This document shows positions 24,549-30,967 of a stretch of 30,967 nt of DNA, in pieces. The notes beneath the pieces were generated by a model. The model saw only the letters and a program-made list of their open reading frames with translations. It had not been told where the DNA came from and did not search any database. Each line of letters starts with the position of its first letter. Positions within the stretch are counted from its first letter, which is position 1. This DNA comes from CAYOKT01 sp964404605 (GTDB taxonomy: Bacteria; Electryoneota; Electryoneia; Electryoneales; Electryoneaceae). Position numbers and translations under genes: made by a program. The stretch spans positions 1-30,967 of the forward strand of contig CAYOKT010000030.1 in NCBI GenBank assembly GCA_964404605.1, in the 5' to 3' direction.

Positions 24549-25538
24549 TCATGCGTTGTATCCACCCATGGTCAGGGCCATGACCGCCTTGGCGGTGTGC
24601 AGGCGGTTTTCCGCCTCGTCGTAGATGACCGAGTGCGGTCCGTCGATCACCTCATCTTCCACTTCGTTGCCCCGGTCGGCGGGCAGCGCATGCATGTAGA
24701 GCGAAGATTCCTTCGCCAGCGCCATGCGGTCGCTTGTGCATTTCCAGCCGCGATTCCGTTCGAGGAGGTCATCCACCACGTCGCTCGAGGGATTGCTCAC
24801 CCAGCTTCCCCAGTTCTTCGGGATGACGACGTCGGCGTCGCGGTAGGCCTCGTCCTGGTCGTGGGTGATCGTCAACGATCCGCCGCCCGCCGCCGCGTTC
24901 TCCCCGGCCTGCCGGATCGCCCAATCGGGGAGTTCGTACCCCTCGGGGTAGGCGAGGGTGACATCCATCCCGTAGCGCGGAAACAGCAGCACCTGCGACA
25001 GGGGCACGGAGATGGGCTTCTTGTGGCTGGTCGCATACGCCCAGATCACGGAGACCTTCTTCTTCTCGACGCTCTTCAACTTCTCGCGCATCGTCATCAG
25101 GTCCGCGATCGCCTGCAACGGGTGGTAGAGATCGCACTGCATGCTGATCACCGGCACGGAGGCAAATTTCGCCAGCTCGCGGAGGTACCGGTTCCCCTCG
25201 CCCCAGTTGCAGTTCCGGCAGGCGATGGCGTGGCCGTAGCGCGACAGGATGATCGCCGTGTCCTTGGCCGCCTCGCCGTGGCTGAGCTGCATCGTGCTGG
25301 TGTCGAGGAAATGGGCATGACCGCCGAGCTGGGTGATGCCCGCTTCCATGGAGTTCCGTGTTCGGGTGGACTGCTCGAAGAACATCAGGAAGATCGTCTC
25401 GTTCTTCAGCAGCTCCGTCAGTTCCCGCGCTTTGAACTTACCCTTCAGTTCGCTCGAGACCCTCAGCAGGGTGTCGATCTCACCGCGCGACCAGTCCTGC
25501 AGGGTGATGAAGTGTTTTCCCGTGAATCGTCCGCTCAT
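24549..25538 (-). CDS. ygeW: YgeW: knotted carbamoyltransferase
   Basis: A 329-residue member of the aspartate/ornithine carbamoyltransferase superfamily. The carbamoyl-phosphate loop is MFFEQSTRTRNSMEAG (about residue 55), and further hallmarks are MQCDLYHPLQAIADL and YMHALPADRGNEVEDEVIDG. The HALPADRG form and the extended, knotted C-terminal half set YgeW apart from ordinary ornithine or aspartate enzymes. In purine-degrading clusters it is thought to run in the phosphorolytic direction, releasing carbamoyl phosphate from a ureido acid so that a carbamate kinase can make ATP; no carbamate kinase is in this window. An AGGAAAG site precedes the ATG, and a REP-like hairpin fills the gap to ygeY. 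Confidence 0.93.
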   Translation of the reverse strand: MSGRFTGKHFITLQDWSRGEIDTLLRVSSELKGKFKARELTELLKNETIFLMFFEQSTRTRNSMEAGITQLGGHAHFLDTSTMQLSHGEAAKDTAIILSRYGHAIACRNCNWGEGNRYLRELAKFASVPVISMQCDLYHPLQAIADLMTMREKLKSVEKKKVSVIWAYATSHKKPISVPLSQVLLFPRYGMDVTLAYPEGYELPDWAIRQAGENAAAGGGSLTITHDQDEAYRDADVVIPKNWGSWVSNPSSDVVDDLLERNRGWKCTSDRMALAKESSLYMHALPADRGNEVEDEVIDGPHSVIYDEAENRLHTAKAVMALTMGGYNA

Positions 25539-25570
25539 CGGTTGCTCTTTCCTGTTGGTTACTTATGAAA

Positions 25571-25592
25571 CCCGGGGCAAGCCCCGGGCCAC
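25571..25592 (-). repeat. Single REP-like hairpin between ygeY and ygeW
   Basis: On the transcribed strand this reads GTGG, CCCGGGGC, TT, GCCCCGGG, then TTTCATAAG. The foot tetranucleotide GTGG and the trailing TTT are the same as in the two larger REP pairs, while the stem sequence differs. It fills most of the 120-base gap between two genes of the cluster, where a stable stem could slow exonucleases or cause partial termination. The foot region CCGGGCCACCCGGC recurs near 27172. Confidence 0.65.
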
Positions 25593-25658
25593 CCGGCCGG
25601 CGTGGCAGGCGCACCCGGTCTACTCACCATGGTACGGCGCTTCCGGGTTGGGTGCTGC

Positions 25659-26870
25659 TCAACCCGCCTGTTTCCAGACGTACACCAGCGGAATGGCGGC
25701 GTACATCGCGGCCGCCCGCACCAGTTCCGACTTCCACGTCTTCTCGTTCGGCGCGTGAGCCTCCTCTTCGTGCCCCGGCCCGAAACCGATGCAGGGGATG
25801 CCGAAGCGGCCCATGATCGCCACCCCGTTCGTCGAGAACGTCCACTTGTCCACGACGGGCTCCCCATGAAACAGCCCCCGGTAGGCCTCCACCAGCGTCC
25901 GCGTGACCGGGTGCTCCTCCTCGATCAGCCAGGTCGGGAAGTAGGCTTCACCGGGGTAGGTCAGCCCCCGCCAGGAGGACCGGGCGTAGTCGTACATCTC
26001 CACTTTCGCCCCGGCGGCCTGCACGGAGGGCAGGGACCCGATCTCGCCGAGGGCGGTCTCCGCCGTTTCGCCGACGGTCAGACGCCGGTCGATCGAGATC
26101 CAGCAGCCGTCCGCCACCGCGCACCGCGAGGGGGAGCGGGAGAAGATCTCGGACACCGTCAGCGATCCCTTGCCGAGGAACTCATGGTCGGCCAGCCTGC
26201 CGTGGAGTTCCTTCAGCTCGTCGATGATCGGCGCCATCTTGTAGATCGCGTTATCCCCGCGTTCAGGTGCGGAACCATGGGCGCTGATGCCCGTCGTGGA
26301 AACCTTGATCTCCATCCGCCCGCGCTGCCCGCGGTACACCCGGCAGGAGGTCGGCTCGCTGGAGACGACGAACTCGGGCACCAGGTTCATCTCCCGCACG
26401 AGGTACTGCCAGCAGAGGCCGTCGCAATCCTCCTCCTGCACGGTGCCGGTCACGATCAGCGTGTAATCGTCCTCGAGGCCCAGCTCCCGGATCAATTTGC
26501 CCGCATAGACGAGAGAGGCCATGCCCCCTTTCTGGTCGGAGGCGCCGCGCCCGCCGATGGTCTCCTCGTCCTCGTACCCTTCATGGGGGTCGAAGAGCCA
26601 CTGCCCGGGGTCGCCGACGCCGACGGTGTCGACGTGCGCATCCATGGCGACCAGGTGCCGGCCCGAACCGATGGTGCCGATGAGGTTCCCCATCGGGTCG
26701 ATCTCGGTCTTGTCGAACCCGACGCTCTCCATCTCCCGGCGGATCCGTTCGATGACCTTCTCCTCCCGGCAACTCTCGCTGGGAATCGCGATCAGGTCGC
26801 GGAGGAACCGGCTGATTTCAGGGCGGTACTCCTCCGCCGCCTCCAGGATGCGGGCAAACTCGATGTTCAT
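25659..26870 (-). CDS. ygeY: YgeY: M20-family metallohydrolase, selenium-metabolism-linked
   Basis: A 403-residue M20 hydrolase with dinuclear zinc ligands in order: VAMDAHVDTVGVGDP (His and the following Asp), GRGASDQKGGMASLVYAG (bridging Asp), TVQEEDCDGLCW (catalytic Glu-Glu) and SSEPTSC, with a dimerisation-domain segment TTGISAHGSAPERGDNA and a C-terminal GFGPGHEEEAHAPNE carrying the last His. The family hydrolyses amide bonds in small molecules such as N-carbamoyl or N-acyl amino acids. Linked to YgeW and HyuA, it probably cleaves a ureido or amide bond of the opened purine ring. It is preceded by a 329-base gap with two REP-like pairs, so it may also have its own transcript. Confidence 0.92.
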   Translation of the reverse strand: MNIEFARILEAAEEYRPEISRFLRDLIAIPSESCREEKVIERIRREMESVGFDKTEIDPMGNLIGTIGSGRHLVAMDAHVDTVGVGDPGQWLFDPHEGYEDEETIGGRGASDQKGGMASLVYAGKLIRELGLEDDYTLIVTGTVQEEDCDGLCWQYLVREMNLVPEFVVSSEPTSCRVYRGQRGRMEIKVSTTGISAHGSAPERGDNAIYKMAPIIDELKELHGRLADHEFLGKGSLTVSEIFSRSPSRCAVADGCWISIDRRLTVGETAETALGEIGSLPSVQAAGAKVEMYDYARSSWRGLTYPGEAYFPTWLIEEEHPVTRTLVEAYRGLFHGEPVVDKWTFSTNGVAIMGRFGIPCIGFGPGHEEEAHAPNEKTWKSELVRAAAMYAAIPLVYVWKQAG

Positions 26871-26953
26871 CCTCCCCTCGTCTGTTTTCCCTTCGCGGTC
26901 CTATTTTCCCGTTGCAGGCGATGCGATACCCAATAAATCCCTTATCGGACCCT

Positions 26954-27015
26954 GTCAGCCCGGCGACACGTCGCCGGGGAAAGGGAAGTTCCCGGGGTCA
27001 GCGACCCCGGGCTAC
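26954..27015. repeat. REP-like head-to-head palindrome pair, GTAG type, copy 2
   Basis: The left hairpin is CCCGGCGA, loop CACG, TCGCCGGG (26959-26978), preceded by GTCAG. The right hairpin is CCCGGGGTC, loop AGC, GACCCCGGG (26991-27011), ending in CTAC, which is GTAG on the minus strand. Only 12 bases separate the two stems. The arrangement matches a compact BIME; the left foot is a poor match to GTRG. Confidence 0.6.
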
Positions 27016-27033
27016 ATCTGATAAAAACATCGT

Positions 27034-27160
27034 GTGGCCCTGCCGGCTTTGACGGCAGGGTTTCTTGATTATCGCCCTTTATAGTGCGTTATATCCTATA
27101 TTCTACTATCTTGTTTTATAGAAATCTATCAAACCCTTTCATCGGAGCTGACAGGGCCAC
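27034..27160. repeat. REP-like head-to-head palindrome pair (BIME-like), copy 3
   Basis: The left half is GTGG (27034-27037), CCCTGCCG, loop GCTTTGA, CGGCAGGG (27038-27060), then TTT. The right half is AAA, CCCTTTCA, loop TCGGAGC, TGACAGGG (27134-27156), then CCAC. The core of 73 bases is strongly AT-rich. Compared with the copy at 8501-8598, the left loop is identical but the stem has TGCCG/CGGCA in place of TGTCA/TGACA, a compensated change that argues the fold is what is conserved. No target-site duplication or transposase frame is visible. Confidence 0.72.
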
Positions 27161-27199
27161 CCGTCCGCTCCCGGGCCACCCGGCGGGGGGTGGGGGCTT

Positions 27200-28522
27200 T
27201 CAGAGCCGCGCCATCGCATCCCAGAGCCGCCGGGACTGCACGCGCGCCTCCTCGAGGATCTCCTCCTCCGGCACATCGACAAACCGGCCGTCACGGAGGC
27301 GGAACCTGCCGGAAGCCATCACGTCGCTCGGCCTGTCGAACCCGAAGAGGATGTGCGCGCCGGCATTCTCCGCCGTGAACTCCGTCCGCGGCGCGTAATC
27401 ATATATCGCGAGGTCCGCCGAATACCCCGGCGCGATCCTGCCGAGGGGCAGCCCGAACAGGCGCGAAGCGATCCGGGAGTTGTGGGCGAACAGGAGGGCG
27501 GTGTAGTCCACGCCCGGCTCGCCGGGGCGGAGCACGGCGCCGCGGACCAGTGTCCCCTCCTTCGCCTCGGCGAGCATGTCGGCTTGCATCCCGTCCGTGC
27601 CGAGCCCGGCTTTCAGGGCTTCGATCCGCGCGGAAGGCAATAGCCCGACGCGGTTGTTCGCGTTGGAGGTGGGGTTGTGGACCAGGCCCGCCCCCGACTC
27701 GAGCAGCAGGGTTTCGTCCCCGGCGCGGATGTGCAGTCCGTGCGCGAGCAGCGCGTGCGGGGTGAGCAGGTGGAACCGGTCGAGCCGTTCAACCACCGAT
27801 GCGTACCCGCGCCGGCGGGCATCCTCCTCGTCGGCGGCGTCCTCCGACACGTGGATGTGAATCCCCCAGCCCTCCCGTTCCCGCAACTCCTCCCGCACCC
27901 GGGCGAGGGATGAATCGGAGAGGGTGAAGGAGGCGTGCAGCCCCATCATCGGGTGCACCCGCGGCCGGTCGCGGAACCGCTCCCAGGCGGCAAGGTTTTC
28001 GCTCAGCCCCCGCTGAAAGCCCTCCTCGCCGTTCCGGTCGGTGAGCTCGAAGGCGACCGAGATGTTCACTCCCAGCGCCCGCGCCTCTTCGGCGAGCATG
28101 CCGAGCGACCCCTCGATATAATTCTGGCTGGAGTGGTGGTCGATCACCGTCGTCACCCCGCGCCGGAGGGACTCCAGCAGGCCCGCCCGGAACGATGCGC
28201 GGGTGGAATCCTCATCGAGGGCGCGGTCCAGCTTCCACCACACCGCGCGGAGGATTTCGACGAAGTCCCGGGGAGCTTGTTCCGGCCCCGGCATCCCGAG
28301 GGCGAGGGTGGAATAGAGGTGGGTGTGCCCGTTGACCATCCCGGGCAGCGCGGTCCTGCCCGTCAAATCGATGACCTCGTCGAACTCCCCGCCCGGCAGG
28401 GCATCCATCCCGCCCACCGCTTCGAACTCATCCCCGCGAACGACGATGAACCCGCGTTCGATGAAGGCCGGATCCGAGGCCGGGTCGAGGATTCGCAGGT
28501 TCCTCAGCAGCAGGCGGCTCAT
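27200..28522 (-). CDS. ssnA: SsnA-family putative aminohydrolase
   Basis: A 440-residue metal-dependent amidohydrolase that aligns by eye with E. coli SsnA: ALPGMVNGHTHLYSTLALGM (HxH ligands), WKLDRALDEDS, VTTVIDHHSSQNYIEGSL, FELTDRNGEEGFQ, IHIHVSEDAADEE, LLAHGLHI, GLVHNPTSNANNRVG and the catalytic Asp in GLGTDGMQADM. The C-terminus IAPGYSADLAIYDY is typical of the aminohydrolase fold. In E. coli and in gut purine degraders ssnA travels with ygfK and xdhD, and it is thought to hydrolyse a C-N bond of a reduced purine intermediate. Its ATG overlaps the stop of the Mo-subunit B gene as ATGA, so the two are coupled. Guanine deaminase is the alternative reading. Confidence 0.92.
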   Translation of the reverse strand: MSRLLLRNLRILDPASDPAFIERGFIVVRGDEFEAVGGMDALPGGEFDEVIDLTGRTALPGMVNGHTHLYSTLALGMPGPEQAPRDFVEILRAVWWKLDRALDEDSTRASFRAGLLESLRRGVTTVIDHHSSQNYIEGSLGMLAEEARALGVNISVAFELTDRNGEEGFQRGLSENLAAWERFRDRPRVHPMMGLHASFTLSDSSLARVREELREREGWGIHIHVSEDAADEEDARRRGYASVVERLDRFHLLTPHALLAHGLHIRAGDETLLLESGAGLVHNPTSNANNRVGLLPSARIEALKAGLGTDGMQADMLAEAKEGTLVRGAVLRPGEPGVDYTALLFAHNSRIASRLFGLPLGRIAPGYSADLAIYDYAPRTEFTAENAGAHILFGFDRPSDVMASGRFRLRDGRFVDVPEEEILEEARVQSRRLWDAMARL

Positions 28523-30843
28523 GCGTCCCTCCCCTCAAGGAGATCCAACACCGTCTCCGGCAGGATCGGGAGTTCGCGGATCTGCGCGCCGAGGGCGTGG
28601 CTGACGGCGTTGGCGATGGCTGCCCCGGTGGGGATGATCGCCGGTTCGCCGACCCCCTTCGCCCCCCACGGTCCCAGGGGTTCCGGGGACTCGACGATGA
28701 TCGTTTCGACCTCCGCGACATCCAGCGCCGAAGGCAGCAGGTAGGTCGACAGGTTGGAGGTCGTCACCCGCCCTCCCTCGGTCTGGAAGTGCTCGGTCAG
28801 CGCCCAGCCGATCCCCTGCGCCGTCCCCCCCTCCACCTGTCCCTCGATGCCGGCGGGATTGATCGCCCGGCCGATGTCGTGCGCCGCCCAGATTTTCTCG
28901 ACGTGCACCAGCCCCGTCAGGCGGTCCACGGACACCTGCGCGACGTGCGTGGCGTAGCTGTAAGTGAAGTAGGCTTCTCCGTAGCCGTGCTCGGCGTCGA
29001 ACTTCAACTTCGGCACATGCCACCAGCCGACCATATCCATCGCGCGGTTGCTGAGGAAGAGGTACTCGGCCAGCTCGTGGAACCCCAAATCGTTCCCCGT
29101 CACGGTGTCACGTACCCGGTCGCCGCGGATCTCGACCTGCTCCGGGGGGCAGTCGAGCAGTTCCGCCGCGGCCCCGTGCAAAATGGGGCGCAGCTTGTCC
29201 GCCGCGTCGCGGATGGCGTTGCCGGTCATGACGACGTTCCGGCTGGCGACCGATGGGCCGCTGTCGGGGACATTGGCGGTGTCGGTGGGGGCCACGGTGA
29301 CCCGCCCGGGATCGACTCCCAGCGCTTCCGCAGTCATCTGGGCGACGACCGTCAAGGCGCCCTGGCCCATCTCGACCAGGCCGAAGGCGACGACGATCGA
29401 CCCGTCGCGGCGGATCTGGAGCCTCGCCCCCGCGCCGTCCAACGTCCAGCCCGCCGCGCCGAGGCAGTTGCCGTACATGGAGGTGGCGATCCCGATGCCG
29501 GTCAGGGTGCGGCCCTGCTCCCGGCTCCCGGCGCGCCGCTCGTCCCAGCCGCAGGCATCGCGCGCCCGCACCACCGTCTCCTCGACCCCGACGCTCGCCG
29601 GGAGCTTGTGCCCGGTCGGTGACTCGTCCCCCTCCCGGACCAGGTTGCGCAGCCTGAACTCCACCGGGTCCAGGCCCAGCTTCTCCGCGATGATGTCCAT
29701 CACCCGCTCGTGGCCGAAGGCGACCTGCGGCGAACCGAAGCCGCGGAAGGCTCCCGCCGGCGGCAGGTTGGTGTACCAGGCGGTGGAACGCACGCGAACG
29801 TTCGGGACCCGGTAGGGGCCCAGCGCCTGCATCGTGCCGCGGTAGGAGACCACCGAGGAGAGCGTCGCATAGGCCCCGGCGTTGAACTGCAGCTCGACAT
29901 CGGCCGCGACCAGCGTCCCATCCCGCTTCACCCCGACACGGTAGCGCATCGTGCAGGGATGGCGCTTGCTCGTCAGCTGAACATCGTCCCGGCGGCGGTA
30001 AACGACCTTGACCGGACGGCGGAACTTCGCCGCGGCGACGGCGGCGCGGGCGGACACTTCCGAGGGGACATCCTCCTTCCCACCGAAGGCGCCGCCTACG
30101 GGAGACTGCACCACGCGCACCCGGCTAAGCGGCAGAGCGAGCGCCTGGGCCACAGCCTTCTGCACATAGAACGGGCATTGCAGCGAACCGAGCACCTCCA
30201 TGCCGCCGTTCTCCCGCGGTAGGGCGATCGCGCCCTGGGGCTCGAGGTAGTAGTGCTCCTGGTAGGGCGTTCTCAGGGTGACATCGACGACGACGTCCGC
30301 CCCGGCCAGCGCCGCCTCGGCGTCCCCCTTGTCCACCCGGTGACGGCAGGCGATGTTGCTCTCGTGGAGGGTACGGCGTGGGGCCGTATGGCTCTCCTCC
30401 GTTGAACGGCCCTCCTCCACGGACCGGCTCTCCTCGATGGAGAAGATGGGCTGGTACTCTTCGCAGGAGACCTCCACCAGGGCGGCGGCCCTCCGCGCCG
30501 CCTCGTCGGACTCCGCCACGGCCAGTCCGACAACGTCCCCGATGAACCGCACCACCTCGTCCGCGAACAGGGGCTGATCCTCGATAATCACGCCGACCTG
30601 GTTCCTGCCGGGAACATCCTTCGCGGTCACCAGTCCGAGATAGCCTTCGACGCCACGGGCCCGCGAATCATCCACTACGGTGATCCGGCCGAAGGGGACG
30701 GGGGAAACGACGGGATAGGCGAACGCCATCCCCTCCACGCGGATATCGGGGAGGAAGCGGGTGCGCCCCACGATTTTCCCGCGGGCATCCACCCGCCGGT
30801 AAGACACTCCGATGGAATGATTCCCGGCGCGTTCCACGTCCAC
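28519..30843 (-). CDS. Xanthine dehydrogenase-family molybdopterin-binding subunit B
   Basis: A 774-residue catalytic Mo-subunit and first gene of the long cluster. Hallmarks: VDARGKIVGRTRFLPDI at the N-terminus, SPVGGAFGGKEDVPSE (about 248-262), PPAGAFRGFGSPQVAFGHE with the substrate-orienting Arg, VEMGQGALTVVAQMTAEALG and WGAKGVGEPAIIPTG with catalytic E733. The GTG at 30843 is preferred since AAGGGGG lies six bases upstream; an in-frame TTG at 30870 is the alternative. Residues 136-153 are an in-frame triple repeat (EESRS/EEGRS/EESHT types). It is only distantly similar to Mo-subunit A and is separated from the 2Fe-2S and FAD genes (B set) by four pathway genes. The 124 bases upstream to the window edge hold no clear promoter. 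Confidence 0.93.
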   Translation of the reverse strand: MDVERAGNHSIGVSYRRVDARGKIVGRTRFLPDIRVEGMAFAYPVVSPVPFGRITVVDDSRARGVEGYLGLVTAKDVPGRNQVGVIIEDQPLFADEVVRFIGDVVGLAVAESDEAARRAAALVEVSCEEYQPIFSIEESRSVEEGRSTEESHTAPRRTLHESNIACRHRVDKGDAEAALAGADVVVDVTLRTPYQEHYYLEPQGAIALPRENGGMEVLGSLQCPFYVQKAVAQALALPLSRVRVVQSPVGGAFGGKEDVPSEVSARAAVAAAKFRRPVKVVYRRRDDVQLTSKRHPCTMRYRVGVKRDGTLVAADVELQFNAGAYATLSSVVSYRGTMQALGPYRVPNVRVRSTAWYTNLPPAGAFRGFGSPQVAFGHERVMDIIAEKLGLDPVEFRLRNLVREGDESPTGHKLPASVGVEETVVRARDACGWDERRAGSREQGRTLTGIGIATSMYGNCLGAAGWTLDGAGARLQIRRDGSIVVAFGLVEMGQGALTVVAQMTAEALGVDPGRVTVAPTDTANVPDSGPSVASRNVVMTGNAIRDAADKLRPILHGAAAELLDCPPEQVEIRGDRVRDTVTGNDLGFHELAEYLFLSNRAMDMVGWWHVPKLKFDAEHGYGEAYFTYSYATHVAQVSVDRLTGLVHVEKIWAAHDIGRAINPAGIEGQVEGGTAQGIGWALTEHFQTEGGRVTTSNLSTYLLPSALDVAEVETIIVESPEPLGPWGAKGVGEPAIIPTGAAIANAVSHALGAQIRELPILPETVLDLLEGRDA

Positions 30844-30967
30844 TGAGCGCCCCCTTGCGTCCTCCCCCAACCCGCTCTCATCACCCGCGCGCGACCGGGA
30901 TCACCGATATTCGGCGTCTCCACACGCCCGGGCGGACAGCGGGTACAATGGCTGGTAAAATAATAGC

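Larger units (their letters stand above)
26871..27199. other. Intergenic region between ssnA and ygeY carrying two REP-like pairs and an AT-rich core
   Basis: 329 bases with no convincing gene. It holds a GC-rich inverted hairpin pair (26954-27015), an AT-rich REP pair (27034-27160) and, up to the ssnA stop, GC-rich sequence resembling a REP foot. The 73-base AT-rich core (27061-27133) read on the minus strand contains TTGATA, TATAAA and TATAAC stretches that could serve as a promoter for ygeY and downstream genes, but many overlapping matches are expected in such sequence, so I do not call one. Confidence 0.75.

Noticed and set aside
27034..27160. MITE or insertion-sequence remnant with terminal inverted repeats
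   Set aside because: No target-site duplication flanks either this copy or the one at 8501-8598 and no transposase fragment is present; each terminus is itself a hairpin with a GTGG foot, which fits REP/BIME better.
30844..30967. Promoter of the long operon
   Set aside because: TATTAT near the right edge and several weak hexamers can be found, but no -35/-10 pair with good spacing lies fully inside the window.

Overview
The window is a GC-rich, gene-dense stretch from a Gram-negative bacterium. All 22 protein genes I accept lie on the minus strand, so transcription runs from high to low coordinates. Two TonB-dependent receptors and a lipobox signal peptide imply an outer membrane. The N-terminal carboxypeptidase-regulatory-like domain on one receptor is common in the Bacteroidetes and wider FCB lineages, but I cannot place the organism to phylum. 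I see no tRNA, rRNA, CRISPR array, transposase or phage gene.

Region 1 (about 1-8.2 kb) looks like a corrinoid (vitamin B12) uptake and salvage locus. In transcription order it holds a periplasmic binding protein of the BtuF/FecB type, a GntR/HutC regulator, an AIR-synthase-like protein matching alpha-ribazole kinase CblS, an ADP-ribosylglycohydrolase-fold enzyme, two TonB-dependent receptors and the start of a YVTN-type beta-propeller lipoprotein cut by the window edge. The regulator-to-hydrolase genes overlap. An inverted repeat ahead of the first gene is a candidate operator.

Region 2 (about 8.6-30.9 kb) is a long purine-catabolism and selenium-dependent molybdenum hydroxylase cluster, related to the E. 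coli ygeW-ygeY-hyuA-yqeB-yqeC-mocA-ygfK-ssnA-ygfM-xdhD region and to clusters linked to anaerobic urate and purine breakdown in gut bacteria. In transcription order: Mo-subunit B, SsnA, YgeY, YgeW, a large PLP enzyme, a threonine-synthase-like PLP enzyme, 2Fe-2S subunit B, FAD subunit B, YgfK, an 8-oxoguanine-deaminase-like hydrolase, FAD subunit A (YgfM), 2Fe-2S subunit A, Mo-subunit A, YqeC, MocA, YqeB and a dihydropyrimidinase (HyuA). Two complete molybdenum hydroxylases, three cyclic amidohydrolases, one reductase, one M20 hydrolase, one carbamoyltransferase and two PLP enzymes would suffice in principle to oxidise, deaminate, reduce and open purines and dismantle the remaining ureido/amino acid. 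The YgeX lyase of E. coli is absent and the PLP pair sits in its place. No purine transporter, carbamate kinase or selenophosphate synthase is visible here.

The intergenic DNA carries a family of short palindromes, each starting with GTGG or GTAG at the foot of a hairpin and often arranged head-to-head. This is the architecture of REP/BIME elements. They sit between SsnA and YgeY, between YgeY and YgeW, and just after HyuA, and they show compensatory stem changes. This REP-like family and the CblS/ARH pairing are the two least expected things in the window.
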